A stretch of 64,000 nucleotides of DNA from an uncultured Oscillospiraceae bacterium (GCA_950097245.1 CATNCS010000003.1:1-64000), one strand, 5' to 3'. Counted from the first letter of the stretch, positions 32,951-44,154 are shown. The notes: a model not told the origin generated them from the letters alone. Translations and numbers: made by a program.

Positions 32951-34094
32951 ACAGCTTTGTCTCCATGGGGACAGCCACCGTATAGTGGCTGCCGTCCAGC
33001 TGGCGCAGCAGGGCGGACAGCACCCGTGCGGTGCTGCTTCCGCCCTCCAGGGTGAGGTAGACGGTGCGCCGGCGGGTGCCTAGCCGGTTGAGGACAGTGT
33101 TGGCGAAGGCCGTTCCGCCCACGGTGCCGCCGGGCTCCAGAAAGAGGGTCTCCTCCCAGCACACCCAGCCCTTTTCCTCCAGTCCGGCCCGGGCCGCCTC
33201 AGGGGCGTAGGCCAGCGTGGTGCGGGTATGGGTCAGCTCCTCCAGCGCCAGGCGGCCCCGGTTTAAAGTTTCCTCATCCCCGTCAGGGGACAGAATGCCC
33301 ACGCTGTGGCCGCTGCCCAGCATGCGGCGGACCAGGTCGCTCTCCTCTTCCACCACCCGGGGCGACAGGAAAAACAGAGCATACTGTCCGGTGCCGTCCA
33401 GCGTGTTCAGGATGGAGGACAGTCCCTGGCCATCCTCACACCGGAAGGCCAGGTAGGTGGCCACATTGCTCCCGTCCACCTCGGTGGGCACAGAGGGGTT
33501 CGCGGGAGCGGAGGGGGTGGTCTCGGCGGGGCTGAGGCTCTGGGTGTAGTCCCGCAAACGGCTGTTAATAAGCCACCGGGCGTTGTCAATGAAGGTAGCG
33601 TCGTCCAGCACAGTTTCGGCGCTCTTGATCCTCACCAGGTAGCCCTGAGAGATATAGGGCAGCTGATTATAGCTGTACTCCAGTCCAAAAAAAGCGCACA
33701 CCGTGTTCAGCGGCACGTAGGGCTTTCCATTGCGCATAATGGCCCGGCCCTCGCAGGCCATTCCAGTCATGTCGTCCCGGCTGGTCCCGTTTCTCATATC
33801 AAAGGTCAGCATCTGTCGCAGGTTGTAGATTGTGACGCTCTGGCCGCCCCGGCTGTAGCTGGTGTTCAGCCCCAGGCTGATGCCGATGCCGTTTTGACTC
33901 GTGTTGAAAACTGTATAGGGCACATAGAGGGTTCCGCCATACCAGCATGGCATGGTGTCAGAGGCCAGGGGGGCCACGCTGTCGTTGATGCCAGTGAAAT
34001 ACAGCTCGGCCGCCGAAGCGGGTATGGGCCAAAAGACGCCCAGAAGCAGAAGTGCGGTCAACAGCAGCGGCGCTATACGGCATTTTTTCCTCAT
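32949..34094 (-). CDS. Secreted protein: stalk-like (copper amine oxidase N-type) domain plus deacetylase-like C-terminus
   Basis: A 381-residue exported protein with a signal peptide (LLLTALLLLGVFWPIPASA). Residues about 30-165 form a copper-amine-oxidase-N-like 'stalk' module: YGGTLYVPYTVFN, GKPYVPLNTVCAFFGLEYSYN. After a Pro/Ser/Thr linker the last 190 residues (YALFFLSPRVVEEESDLVRRMLGSGHSVGIL, ALEELTHTRTTLAYAPE) resemble a polysaccharide-deacetylase fold. The expected catalytic motif (a TFDDG-type start) is not seen, so this half may be inactive or divergent. It has its own promoter upstream. Confidence 0.72.
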   Translation of the reverse strand: MRKKCRIAPLLLTALLLLGVFWPIPASAAELYFTGINDSVAPLASDTMPCWYGGTLYVPYTVFNTSQNGIGISLGLNTSYSRGGQSVTIYNLRQMLTFDMRNGTSRDDMTGMACEGRAIMRNGKPYVPLNTVCAFFGLEYSYNQLPYISQGYLVRIKSAETVLDDATFIDNARWLINSRLRDYTQSLSPAETTPSAPANPSVPTEVDGSNVATYLAFRCEDGQGLSSILNTLDGTGQYALFFLSPRVVEEESDLVRRMLGSGHSVGILSPDGDEETLNRGRLALEELTHTRTTLAYAPEAARAGLEEKGWVCWEETLFLEPGGTVGGTAFANTVLNRLGTRRRTVYLTLEGGSSTARVLSALLRQLDGSHYTVAVPMETKL

Positions 34095-34119
34095 GGGCCT
34101 CTCCTCCCCTCTTGATATA

Positions 34120-34148
34120 ATTATATCATAGTATCGTCATTTGAGCAA
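34120..34148 (-). promoter_or_regulatory. Promoter of the stalk-like protein gene
   Basis: On the reverse strand TTGCTC, 17-base spacer, TATAAT, inside a short gatataattatatc palindrome about 25 bp before the start codon. Confidence 0.6.
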
Positions 34149-34321
34149 CCACCTCCTTGCAGTCCCGAACTGACACCTGTTGTTTTCCGTGACAGACCGG
34201 CTCCCCCGGAGCTTTGCCCCCGCAGGTATGTGATGCCTGCATTCGGCAAGCCAGGATTTTTATGGTGGCCATTTTATGCCCCACGTGGTATAATAGCTCC
34301 AGAAACTTCGGGAGAAAAGCT

Positions 34322-34735
34322 ATGTGGTTTTTATTTGCTCTGGCCTCATCCATATTTGCGGCCCTGACCTCCATTCTGGCCAAGATCGGCATCGAGGGGG
34401 TCAGCTCCAACCTTGCCACGGCCATCCGCACCTCTGTAGTTCTGCTGATGTCCTGGGGAATGGTGTTTGTCACCAACACCCAGGGTGGTGTTGGTGACAT
34501 CAGCAGGAGAAGCTGGATATTTCTGATCCTGTCCGGCCTCGCCACCGGCGCTTCCTGGCTGTGCTACTACAGGGCTCTGCAAATTGGAGAGGCCTCCAAG
34601 GTGGTGCCCATCGACAAACTGAGTGTGGTGATTACGATGGTGCTGGCCGCCGTGATCCTGCATGAGCAGTTCACGCCCAGGTCCGTTTTGGGCTGTATCC
34701 TGATTGGAGCCGGAACGCTGCTGATGGTGCTGTGA
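34322..34735 (+). CDS. Half-size EamA-family transporter
   Basis: A 137-residue membrane protein with five hydrophobic segments (FALASSIFAALTSILAKIG ... GCILIGAGTLLMVL), equal to one EamA repeat rather than the usual two; such proteins work as dimers. The start MWFLFALASS at 34322 follows GGGAGAAAAGCT; the ORF-track start at 34214 adds a non-membrane leader with no ribosome site. The substrate is unknown. Confidence 0.8.
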   Translation: MWFLFALASSIFAALTSILAKIGIEGVSSNLATAIRTSVVLLMSWGMVFVTNTQGGVGDISRRSWIFLILSGLATGASWLCYYRALQIGEASKVVPIDKLSVVITMVLAAVILHEQFTPRSVLGCILIGAGTLLMVL

Positions 34736-34862
34736 CGCTATTCCCCTGCAATCTGATACATCAGCTCACAGACCTGGTCCAACGGGAACAGGCCTCGCCT
34801 GGCATCCTCCGCCCTGGCGGGACCGGCGTTGACACGAAATTTACCGGGGAGGGCAAACAGCT

Positions 34863-35192
34863 ATGGCAGACATTCCGCTTCAACCATACGAGTCAGTGGT
34901 CGGCCAGGGGATGATGGCCTACTGGGAGCCAGTGCTGGGAAGCTCGTGCAATGTATGGCGTGGAACAATTTTTGTTACGGATCAGAGGGTATGCTTTCAA
35001 ATTTCCTGGACCACCCACATGGAGGTTGAATTGAAGCGGTCAGAAATCAGCGGCTTTACAGTCGGAAAGCACCTGTTTGCCACCAAAGTGACGATACATA
35101 GCAAATCCGGAGAAAAGTTTACTTTCACCGGCTTTCCTGTGAAAAAACTGCAAGGTTGGCTTCGGAGTTTGGGCATCCCTCAATTGAAATGA
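34863..35192 (+). CDS. GRAM/PH-like small protein
   Basis: A 109-residue cytoplasmic protein. The pattern WRGTIFVTDQRVCFQISWTTHMEVELKRSEISGF followed by FATKVTIHSKSGEKFTFTGF is that of a GRAM/PH-like beta sandwich used for lipid or protein binding. GGGGAGG lies 11 bases before the ATG. Function is unknown. A terminator hairpin follows. Confidence 0.68.
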   Translation: MADIPLQPYESVVGQGMMAYWEPVLGSSCNVWRGTIFVTDQRVCFQISWTTHMEVELKRSEISGFTVGKHLFATKVTIHSKSGEKFTFTGFPVKKLQGWLRSLGIPQLK

Positions 35193-35217
35193 TTGGAGAT
35201 AAAGAGGTTTGATAAAA

Positions 35218-35245
35218 ACAGGGCCGCCCGTTTGGGCGGCCCTGT
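35218..35245. terminator. Terminator between the GRAM-like gene and eno
   Basis: acagggccgccc-gttt-gggcggccctgt, perfect 12-bp stem; on the reverse strand it is followed by TTTTTATC, so it ends the eno transcript. Confidence 0.85.
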
Positions 35246-35261
35246 TACGTCTGTTTAAAGC

Positions 35262-36587
<1,326 letters not shown>

Positions 36588-36634
36588 TCATAGGATTATC
36601 ATTAGAAAGCGGGCTCCCCCGCCGGGACAACAAA

Positions 36635-38149
36635 TCATTGCGCAATGAGGGTCTGGCCGTCCATCTCCGCGGGCTTCTCAAGGCCCATCAGGTCCAGCAT
36701 GGTGGGTGCGATGTCGCACAGGCGGCCGTCCCGCAGGGTGACGTTGGCCCCCACGATGCAGAAGGGCACCAGATTGGTGGTGTGGGCGGTGAAGGGGGAG
36801 CCGTCGGTGTCCACCATCCGCTCGGCGTTGCCGTGGTCGGCGGTAATCAGGGACACGCCGCCCATCTTGGAGGTGGCCTCCACCACCTTGCCCACGCACT
36901 CGTCCACCGTGGTCACCGCCTTGCAGGCGGCCTCGTACACGCCGGTGTGGCCTACCATATCGCAGTTGGCAAAGTTGAGGATAATCACGTCGTAGTTCCC
37001 GCTGAGAATGCGCTTGACCGCCTCCTCGGTGACCTCGTAGGCGGACATCTCGGGCTGGAGGTCGTAGGTGGCTACCTTGGGGGAGTTGATGAGGCACCGG
37101 TCCTCCCCGGGGAAAACCCGCTCCACGCCGCCGTTGAAGAAGAAGGTCACATGGGCGTACTTCTCCGTCTCGGCGATACGCAGCTGGGTCAGGCCCAGGT
37201 TGGAGATGTACTCCCCAAAAATATTTTGCAGCTTCTGCCGGGGGTAGGCCACCGTCACATTGGGCATGGTGGCGTCGTACTCGGTGGTGCAGATAAAGTC
37301 CACCGGGACAAAGCCGGTTTTCCGCTCCACCTCGGTGAAGTCCTCGTCCACCAGGCAGCGGGTGATCTCCCGGGCCCGGTCGGGGCGGAAGTTGAAGAAA
37401 ATCACCGAGTCGTTGTCCCGGAGCCGGGCGTCCTTGGCGCACACCACGGGGACCATAAACTCATCGGTGACCCCCGCGTCGTAGGAGGCCTGCACGGCGT
37501 CGGCGGCGTCAGCCACGTAGGGGGCCTGTCCGCAGACAATGGCGTCGTAGGCCTTCTGGAGGCGCTCCCACCGCTTGTCCCGGTCCATGGCGTAGTAGCG
37601 GCCCATGACGGTGGCGATCTGGCCAATACCCATCTGCTGCATCTTGGCCTGGAGCTGCTCCACATAGCTCTTACCCGAGGAGGGTGGCACGTCACGGCCG
37701 TCCAGGAAGCAGTGGACATAGACCTTCTTCAGGCCCTGGTCCTGGGCCATCTTCAGCAGGGCGAACAGGTGGGTGATGTGGCTGTGGACACCGCCGTCGG
37801 ACAGCAGGCCCATCAGGTGCAGGGCACTCCCCCACTCCCGGCAGTTGTCCATGGCCTCCAGGTAGGCGGGGTTTTCAAAAAAGGCCCCGCTCTCAATGTC
37901 CCGGCTGATATGGGGCAGGTCCTGGAAGACCACCCGGCCCGCGCCAATGTTGGTGTGGCCCACCTCGCTGTTGCCCATCTGGCCGTCGGGCAGGCCCACG
38001 TCCAGCCCGGAGGCAGACAGCTTGCTGTGGGGACACTGGGAGAAAAATTTGTCCAGATTGGGGGTGGGGGCGTTGACCACCGCGTTGCCTGCGGAGGGAC
38101 CTTCCACGCCGAACCCATCCATGATAATCAAAGTAGTAGGTGTTTTCAT
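36635..38149 (-). CDS. gpmI: 2,3-bisphosphoglycerate-independent phosphoglycerate mutase
   Basis: A 504-residue manganese-dependent mutase interconverting 3- and 2-phosphoglycerate. Motifs: LIIMDGFGVEG (metal Asp), MGNSEVGHTNIGAGR (phospho-Ser near residue 60), LDGRDVPPSSG, NFRPDRAREI, and TADHGNAERM. Its product feeds enolase, encoded 71 bp downstream of its stop. A palindromic repeat precedes it. Confidence 0.97.
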   Translation of the reverse strand: MKTPTTLIIMDGFGVEGPSAGNAVVNAPTPNLDKFFSQCPHSKLSASGLDVGLPDGQMGNSEVGHTNIGAGRVVFQDLPHISRDIESGAFFENPAYLEAMDNCREWGSALHLMGLLSDGGVHSHITHLFALLKMAQDQGLKKVYVHCFLDGRDVPPSSGKSYVEQLQAKMQQMGIGQIATVMGRYYAMDRDKRWERLQKAYDAIVCGQAPYVADAADAVQASYDAGVTDEFMVPVVCAKDARLRDNDSVIFFNFRPDRAREITRCLVDEDFTEVERKTGFVPVDFICTTEYDATMPNVTVAYPRQKLQNIFGEYISNLGLTQLRIAETEKYAHVTFFFNGGVERVFPGEDRCLINSPKVATYDLQPEMSAYEVTEEAVKRILSGNYDVIILNFANCDMVGHTGVYEAACKAVTTVDECVGKVVEATSKMGGVSLITADHGNAERMVDTDGSPFTAHTTNLVPFCIVGANVTLRDGRLCDIAPTMLDLMGLEKPAEMDGQTLIAQ

Positions 38150-38193
38150 ACAAAAAACCTTTCCTTTATACGCCGATCCTGCGCTGCCATCCT

Positions 38194-38286
38194 TGTAGGG
38201 GCGGCTATCAGCCGCCCGCAGAGGGCAAACGGGCCCTGTAGGGGCGGCTTTTGGCCGCCCGCGGGCGCATAATATGCTCCCCTACA
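38194..38286. repeat. Palindromic GC-rich repeat, copy 7 (compound)
   Basis: Contains two units, tgtaggggcggctatcagcc and tgtaggggcggcttttggcc, and closes with ctcccctacag, between tpiA and gpmI. Confidence 0.78.
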
Positions 38287-38312
38287 GAGAAGGTGCAGCG
38301 GTATCCGGCAAA

Positions 38313-39086
38313 TTACTCCTGATTGGCAGCCTCGATAATCTTGACGAAGTCGGCGGGCTTCAGGGCGGCGCCGCCGATGAGGCCGCCGTCCACGTCGGGC
38401 TGGGCCAGCAGCTCCTGGGCGTTCTTGGCGTTCATGGAGCCGCCGTACTGGATGGTGACGGACCGGGCCACGTGGGCGCCGTACTGCTTGCGGATGACGG
38501 TGCGGATGGCCTGGCAGACCTCGCCGGCCTGCTCGGCGGTGGCGGTCTTGCCGGTGCCGATGGCCCACAGGGGCTCATAGGCGATGACAACATGGCGCAC
38601 CTTCTCGGGGGCCACGTTGGCCAGGGCACACTTCACCTGGTAGGCGATGAGCTCCATGGTGACGCCCAGCTCCCGCTGCTCCAGGCTCTCGCCCACGCAG
38701 ATGATGGGGATCAGGCCGGCCTCGATGGCGGCGTGGACCTTCTTGTTCACGGTGAAGTCGGTCTCGTTGTAGTACTGGCGGCGCTCGGAGTGGCCGATGA
38801 TGACGTACTTGGCCCCCGCCTCCTTGATCATGGCGGCGGTGATCTCGCCGGTGTAGGCGCCGTGGTCCAGCTCGTGGCAGGTCTCGGCGCCGATGGCGAT
38901 GTGGCAGTCCTTGAACAGGCGGACGGCGGACTGGATGTTCACAGCGGGGACACACAGCACCACATTGCACCACTTGCCCTTGGGCATGATGGGCTTGATC
39001 TCCTCGGCAAAAGCCTTGGTCTGAGACAGGGTGTTGTTCATCTTCCAGTTTCCGGCGATGATGGTCTTGCGGTAGCGGCGATTCAT
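38313..39086 (-). CDS. tpiA: Triose-phosphate isomerase
   Basis: A 257-residue TIM barrel interconverting dihydroxyacetone phosphate and glyceraldehyde 3-phosphate. Seen: AGNWKMNN (catalytic Lys), VIIGHSERRQYY (His), VIAYEPLWAIGTGKTA (catalytic Glu) and IQYGGSMNAKNA. Normal length. Follows pgk in the same direction, separated by palindromic repeat copy 8. Confidence 0.97.
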   Translation of the reverse strand: MNRRYRKTIIAGNWKMNNTLSQTKAFAEEIKPIMPKGKWCNVVLCVPAVNIQSAVRLFKDCHIAIGAETCHELDHGAYTGEITAAMIKEAGAKYVIIGHSERRQYYNETDFTVNKKVHAAIEAGLIPIICVGESLEQRELGVTMELIAYQVKCALANVAPEKVRHVVIAYEPLWAIGTGKTATAEQAGEVCQAIRTVIRKQYGAHVARSVTIQYGGSMNAKNAQELLAQPDVDGGLIGGAALKPADFVKIIEAANQE

Positions 39087-39125
39087 AATAAATCTCTCCT
39101 ATCGTATATTTTCCGAAACGGCTTT

Positions 39126-39206
39126 TGTAGGGGCCGGCCTCTGTGCCGGCCCGCATTTAAGATAATCACACGGTACGACGGGGCGGCGCGGAGGCCGCCC
39201 CCTACA
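39126..39206. repeat. Palindromic GC-rich repeat, copy 8
   Basis: tgtaggggccggcctctgtg ... cggaggccgccccctacag, between pgk and tpiA. Confidence 0.78.
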
Positions 39207-39216
39207 GGGGGGTCCG

Positions 39217-40497
39217 TCAGGCGTCCAGCAGGCAGGCCACGCCGGGCAGCTCCTTGCCCTCCATAAATTCAAGGGAGGCGCCGCCGCCGGTGGAGATGTG
39301 GCTCATCTTGTCTGCGTAGCCCAGCTGCTGCACTGCGGCCGCAGAGTCGCCGCCGCCGATGATGGTGATGGCGCTGGTCTTGCTGAGGGCCTCGGCCACG
39401 GCCTTGGTGCCCACGGCGAACTTGTCAAACTCAAACACGCCCATGGGGCCGTTCCAGATGACGGTGCCCGCGTCCTTCACGGCCTCGCAGTACAGCTTGA
39501 CCGTCTCGGGGCCGATGTCCAGGCCCTGCCAGCCGTCGGGGATCTCACCGGTCTTGACCACCTTGCTCTCCGCGTCGGGGGCAAACTTGTCGGCGATGAC
39601 GGTGTCCACGGGCAGGAGGAGCTTGACGCCCTTGTCCCTGGCTTTCTGGATCATCTCCAGGGAGTAGTCCTTCCAGTCGGCTTCCAGGAGGGAGTCGCCC
39701 ACCTTGCCGCCTTGGGCGGCGGAGAAGGTGTAGGCCATGCCGCCGCCGATAATGACGGTATCGGCAATTTCGAGGAGGTTGTTGATGACGCCGATCTTGG
39801 AGGACACCTTGGACCCGCCCAGGATGGCCACCAGGGGCCGCTTGGGGTTGGCCAGGGCGCCGCCGATGAAGTCCAGCTCCTTCTGGATCAGGAAGCCGGA
39901 CACGCCGGGCAGATGGGCCGCCACACCGGCGGTGGAGGCGTGGGCGCGGTGGACGGCGCCGAAGGCGTCGGACACATACAGGCCGTCAGAACCGGCCAGG
40001 GCGGCCATCTTTTTGGCCAGCTCGGGGTCGTTCTTGGTCTCGCCCTTCTCAAAGCGGGTGTTCTGGAGCAGCATAATCTCGCCGGGCTTCAGGGCGGCGG
40101 CCTTGGCCTGGGCGTCGGGGCCCACCACGTCGTCGGCCAGAATCACCTTCCTGCCCAGCAGCTCGCCCAGGCGGGCGGCCACCGGCTCCATGCGCAGCTC
40201 GGCCAGGGACTTCTTCCACTTCTCCTCGGTGATGGAGGCCTCGTCCTTGCCCTTCTCCAGCTGCTTTTTCTTATAAGACTCAAAGGTGGCCACCGGCTTG
40301 CCCATGTGAGAGCAGGCGATCACCGCCGCGCCCTGGTCCAGCAGATACTGGATGGTGGGCAGGGCGGCCCGGATGCGCTTGTCATCGGTGATGACGCCGC
40401 TGCCGTCCTTGGCCATGGGGACGTTGAAGTCGCAGCGGAGCAGAACCTTCCTGCCCTTGACATCCACATCCTTGACGGTCTTTTTGTTATAGTTCAT
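39217..40497 (-). CDS. pgk: Phosphoglycerate kinase
   Basis: A 426-residue kinase transferring phosphate from 1,3-bisphosphoglycerate to ADP. The start [15 protein letters not shown] at 40497 follows AAAGGAG; the longer ORF to 40605 runs into trmL and is rejected. Motifs: [45 protein letters not shown] and [10 protein letters not shown]. It is about 30 residues longer than the usual 395, with a charged insertion ([19 protein letters not shown]) near residue 65, as found in clostridial homologues. It starts four bases after the trmL stop. Confidence 0.95.
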   Translation of the reverse strand: MNYNKKTVKDVDVKGRKVLLRCDFNVPMAKDGSGVITDDKRIRAALPTIQYLLDQGAAVIACSHMGKPVATFESYKKKQLEKGKDEASITEEKWKKSLAELRMEPVAARLGELLGRKVILADDVVGPDAQAKAAALKPGEIMLLQNTRFEKGETKNDPELAKKMAALAGSDGLYVSDAFGAVHRAHASTAGVAAHLPGVSGFLIQKELDFIGGALANPKRPLVAILGGSKVSSKIGVINNLLEIADTVIIGGGMAYTFSAAQGGKVGDSLLEADWKDYSLEMIQKARDKGVKLLLPVDTVIADKFAPDAESKVVKTGEIPDGWQGLDIGPETVKLYCEAVKDAGTVIWNGPMGVFEFDKFAVGTKAVAEALSKTSAITIIGGGDSAAAVQQLGYADKMSHISTGGGASLEFMEGKELPGVACLLDA

Positions 40498-40501
40498 TTT
40501 C

Positions 40502-41026
40502 TTAACTCCTTTCATTTCGTAAAGGTGAAAATGGGCTTTCCCGCTCTTGGGCCATCTCCCCCACTCCGGACAGCTCTGGAAATCCCTGCTGGCGCAGCGC
40601 CTCATAGGTGAGGACCGCCACCGAGTTGGCCAGGTTCAGGCTCCGGGCGTCGGGCCGCATGGGAATTCGGACGCACCGCTCCTGCCAGCGTATCCGCAGG
40701 TCCTCGGGCAGCCCGGCGGTCTCCTTCCCGAACATCAGCCAGCAGCCCTCCCGATACTGTGCCCGGGTGTAGTCCCGGGGAGCCTTGGTGGTAGCCAGCC
40801 ACAGATCCGGCCTGGGGTTGACGTCAAAGAAGTGGCCCAGACTGTCATAGACATGCAGATCGACCATATGCCAGTAGTCCAGCCCCGCCCGGCGCACGGC
40901 CTTCTCGCTGATGTCAAAGCCCAGGGGCTTCACCAGATGGAGCCGGCTGCGGGTGGCGGCACAGGTGCGGGCAATGTTGCCGGTATTCTGGGGAATCTCC
41001 GGCTCGACCAGTACAATGTTCAGCAC
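40502..41026 (-). CDS. trmL: tRNA (cytidine(34)-2'-O)-methyltransferase, TrmL-type
   Basis: A 174-residue SPOUT methyltransferase: [22 protein letters not shown] at the N-terminus, [14 protein letters not shown] and [24 protein letters not shown] forming the trefoil-knot SAM site. It methylates the wobble nucleotide of tRNA-Leu isoacceptors in known homologues. The first gene of the glycolytic run, with a near-consensus promoter upstream; pgk follows after four bases. Confidence 0.92.
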   Translation of the reverse strand: MLNIVLVEPEIPQNTGNIARTCAATRSRLHLVKPLGFDISEKAVRRAGLDYWHMVDLHVYDSLGHFFDVNPRPDLWLATTKAPRDYTRAQYREGCWLMFGKETAGLPEDLRIRWQERCVRIPMRPDARSLNLANSVAVLTYEALRQQGFPELSGVGEMAQERESPFSPLRNERS

Positions 41027-41055
41027 ATGGGCCCCTCCTTGCTCTTGCGGGTTTT

Positions 41056-41084
41056 ATTGTAGTCCAAATCAAGGAAAATTTCAA
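41056..41084 (-). promoter_or_regulatory. Promoter of the trmL-pgk-tpiA-gpmI-eno run
   Basis: On the reverse strand TTGAAA, 17-base spacer, TACAAT, about 30 bp before trmL. The rest of 41085-41392 is AT-rich and contains a TATAAT at 41346-41351 that may serve cinA, though no good -35 accompanies it. No gene is seen there. Confidence 0.72.
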
Positions 41085-41392
41085 CTGTAAAATGGTCGAA
41101 ATATTGCAGAAACTTCACAAAAATATTGAAATATCTACGATTCGGTTTATTTTTTGTGCGTTTTTTAGATTTGTAACTTTTTTCCCCTCTTTTTTTGGGC
41201 AAAGTGCCGAAGCGAACCGGTCCAAACCGGCGGAAAAACTGCGTCCCGCCCCTTCCCACACCCCGCAATCTTTCGGAGAGTAGAAAAATTATACAAAAAA
41301 CATTCCTCTTTCTGGAAAACGCTACCCTTTCCCCCTTTTTCATGCTATAATAGCCCTGCCAATTCATCCATAACGACTGGGAGGTCTTTCTT

Positions 41393-42652
41393 ATGTCTCA
41401 TACTGTTGAAATTCTGTCCGTCGGCACCGAGCTGCTGCTGGGCAACATCGCCAACACCGATGCCCAGATGCTCTCCCAGGGGCTGAGCGAGCTGGGCTTG
41501 AACGTCTTCTGGCACACCGTGGTGGGGGACAACCTCCAGCGGGCCGAGGAGGCGGTGGCCCTGGCTAAAAAGCGGGCGGACATCATCATCACCACCGGCG
41601 GCCTGGGCCCCACCTGTGACGACCTGACCAAAAACGTGCTGGCCGAGGCCTTTGGCAAAAAGCTGGTCTTTGATGAGGGGTCGGCGGAGCGCATCCGCTC
41701 CTATTTTCAGCGCACCGGCCGGCCTATGACGGATAACAACCTTCAGCAGGCTATGCTCCCCGAGGGCTGCACCATCCTGGAAAACGACTGGGGCACCGCC
41801 CCCGGCTGCGCCTTCGAGTCGGAGGGGGTCCACGTCATCATGCTCCCCGGCCCCCCCAGCGAGTGCCGGCCCATGTTCCAGTACCGGGCCAGGCCCTACC
41901 TGCTGTCCCTGTCCGAGGGGGTCATCGCCTCCCACACCATCAAGCTCTTCGGCATCGGGGAGTCCTCCATGGAGGCCCAGCTGAGGGACCAGATGAACGC
42001 CATGTCCAACCCCACCCTGGCCCCCTACGCCAAGGAGGGGGAGTGCGAGCTGCGGGTCACCGCCAAGGCGTCCACCGACCAGGAGGCCCAGGCCCTGCTG
42101 AAGCCCACCGTGGAGCAGGTAAAAAAGCTGTTCCGTGACAAGGTCTACGGGGTGGACGTGCCCTCTCTGGAGCACGTGGTCATTGAAACGCTGAAGACCA
42201 AGGGGCTCACTTTGGGGGTGGCCGAGAGCTGCACCGGCGGCCTGATTGCCAAGCGGCTCACCGACGTCCCCGGGGCCTCCCACGCCTTTAAGGGTGGCAT
42301 CGTCTCCTACACCAACGAGGTCAAGGAGCGCGTCCTGGGGGTGCCCCCCCACATGCTGGAGCGGTACGGCGCGGTATCCGAAGAGGTGGCCGCCGCCATG
42401 GCCGAGGGGGTGCGGCGGGTGCTGGACTGCGACATCGCCCTGTCCTCCACCGGCGTGGCCGGGCCGGACCGGGACGACCGGGACAACGAGGTGGGCACCA
42501 TGTTTGTGGCCATCGCCACCCCCATGGGCACCCATGTCCGGGCCCTTCACCTGGGCAACCGCCCCATGCGGGAGCGGCTGCGCACCCAGACCGCCAGCCA
42601 CGCCTTCGACCTGGCCCGGCGGTATCTGTCCGGGCTGGAATATGAACATTAG
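41393..42652 (+). CDS. cinA: Competence/damage-inducible protein CinA
   Basis: A 419-residue two-domain protein. The N-terminal MoCF-like domain (VEILSVGTELLLGNIANTDAQ, TTGGLGPTCDDLTK, LPGPPSEC) corresponds to the ADP-ribose pyrophosphatase part. The C-terminal CinA domain (LGVAESCTGGLIAKRLTDVPGAS, ALSSTGVAGPDRDD) corresponds to the NMN deamidase part, with the catalytic Ser in AESCTGG. It likely functions in pyridine-nucleotide salvage. A MATE gene follows 13 bases after the stop. Confidence 0.94.
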   Translation: MSHTVEILSVGTELLLGNIANTDAQMLSQGLSELGLNVFWHTVVGDNLQRAEEAVALAKKRADIIITTGGLGPTCDDLTKNVLAEAFGKKLVFDEGSAERIRSYFQRTGRPMTDNNLQQAMLPEGCTILENDWGTAPGCAFESEGVHVIMLPGPPSECRPMFQYRARPYLLSLSEGVIASHTIKLFGIGESSMEAQLRDQMNAMSNPTLAPYAKEGECELRVTAKASTDQEAQALLKPTVEQVKKLFRDKVYGVDVPSLEHVVIETLKTKGLTLGVAESCTGGLIAKRLTDVPGASHAFKGGIVSYTNEVKERVLGVPPHMLERYGAVSEEVAAAMAEGVRRVLDCDIALSSTGVAGPDRDDRDNEVGTMFVAIATPMGTHVRALHLGNRPMRERLRTQTASHAFDLARRYLSGLEYEH

Positions 42653-42665
42653 GAGGTAGATCAAT

Positions 42666-44063
42666 TTGACCGCACGGGCAAAGGGGGCCGGCCGCTCGGT
42701 GGATATGACCCAGGGCAGCGTGGTGGGCCATCTGGTCCGGTTCGCCGTTCCGCTGCTGCTGGGCAACCTGTTTCAGCAGCTGTACAACACCGTGGACCTG
42801 TGGGTGGTGGGCAAGTTCGTCAGCAACGAGGCCTACTCCGCCGTGGGCACCGTCACCCCCATTATCATCATGCTCATCGGCTTCTTCATGGGGCTGGCCA
42901 GCGGCGCCGGGGTGGTCATCTCCCAGTACTACGGGGCCAAAAAGTATGACCAGGTACGGCGGACGGTCCACACCTCCATTGTCATGACTCTGATATTGGG
43001 GGTTATACTGTCTATCGCCGGAATTCTTATCATCCCCTTCATGCTCCAGCTGATGAAAACCGCCCCTGAGGCGGTCCCCGAGGCCACCACCTACCTGACT
43101 ATCTACTTCGCCGGCGCTCTGGGCCTGCTGCTGTACAACATGGGCTCCGGCATCCTCCGGGCGGTGGGGGACTCCAGGCGGCCCTTCTATTTTCTGGTGG
43201 TATCCGCTCTGCTGAACATCGCCCTGGATCTGCTCTTTGTCATCGGCCTCCATATGAAGGTGGAGGGCGTGGCCTTTGCCACCATTCTCTCTCAGGGCGT
43301 GTCGGCGGCGCTGACTCTGGCGGTGCTGGCCCGGAGCGGGGAGGACTGCATCCGCCTGCGTCTGCGGGACCTGAAAATTGATCCCCACATTTTGCGGCAG
43401 ATTGTCCGAATCGGCATCCCCTCCGCTCTCCAGATGGCCATCACCTCCTTCTCCAACGTCTTCGTCCAGTCCTACATCAATTCCTTTGGCCTGGACTGCA
43501 TGTCCGGCTGGACCACCTACAGCAAAATCGACCAGTTCATGATCCTCCCCGTCCAGTCCCTGGGGCTGGCCGCCACCACCTTTGTGGGGCAGAATCTGGG
43601 CACAAGTCAGGTGGATCGGGCCAAGCAGGGAACCCGCGCCGCGTTTTTCCTGTCTGTTGGAATTACAGTGGTCCTCTCCTCTGTGGCAATCGCAATTGCC
43701 CCTCCCCTGGTGGCCTTCTTCAACGACAAGCCGGAGGTCGTGACCTACGGCACCCTCTTCCTGCGGCACATGTGTCCCTGCTACGTGCTGATCTGCGTCA
43801 ATCAGGTCTACTCCGGCTCCCTCCGCGGGGCGGGCATCAGCCAGCCGCCCACCTATATCATGCTGGCCTCCTTTGTGGTATTCCGTCAGATTTATCTGTT
43901 CATCATGGCCAATTATATCTCCAACACCATTCTGCCCATCGCAATGGGCTATCCCGCCGGCTGGCTGGTATGCAGCGTTCTGACGCTGATCTACTACAGC
44001 CGCGTGGACCTGGCCGGCAAGCGGGTGGTGGACGACCCCACCTCCATGCCGGAAAAAACGTAA
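42666..44063 (+). CDS. MATE-family efflux transporter (2)
   Basis: A 465-residue membrane protein with 12 predicted hydrophobic segments. It starts at TTG with AGGAGGTAG seven bases upstream. MATE patterns are FAVPLLLGNLFQQLYNTVDLWVVG, GSGILRAVGDSRRPFYF and SLRGAGISQPP. It exports an unknown compound with Na+ or H+ exchange. Probably co-transcribed with cinA. Confidence 0.88.
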   Translation: MTARAKGAGRSVDMTQGSVVGHLVRFAVPLLLGNLFQQLYNTVDLWVVGKFVSNEAYSAVGTVTPIIIMLIGFFMGLASGAGVVISQYYGAKKYDQVRRTVHTSIVMTLILGVILSIAGILIIPFMLQLMKTAPEAVPEATTYLTIYFAGALGLLLYNMGSGILRAVGDSRRPFYFLVVSALLNIALDLLFVIGLHMKVEGVAFATILSQGVSAALTLAVLARSGEDCIRLRLRDLKIDPHILRQIVRIGIPSALQMAITSFSNVFVQSYINSFGLDCMSGWTTYSKIDQFMILPVQSLGLAATTFVGQNLGTSQVDRAKQGTRAAFFLSVGITVVLSSVAIAIAPPLVAFFNDKPEVVTYGTLFLRHMCPCYVLICVNQVYSGSLRGAGISQPPTYIMLASFVVFRQIYLFIMANYISNTILPIAMGYPAGWLVCSVLTLIYYSRVDLAGKRVVDDPTSMPEKT

Positions 44064-44118
44064 AAACGGCAGAACTGCCTGCGTTTTTGCGGAAAAGGAA
44101 CCAAACAACGGCAAATGA

Positions 44119-44150
44119 AAACCGCCGAAGCAGCTGCTTCGGCGGTTTTG
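44119..44150. terminator. Bidirectional terminator between MATE and rpsU
   Basis: aaaaccgccgaagc-agct-gcttcggcggtttt, perfect 14-bp stem with A/T flanks, between convergent genes. Confidence 0.9.
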
Positions 44151-44154
44151 GTTC

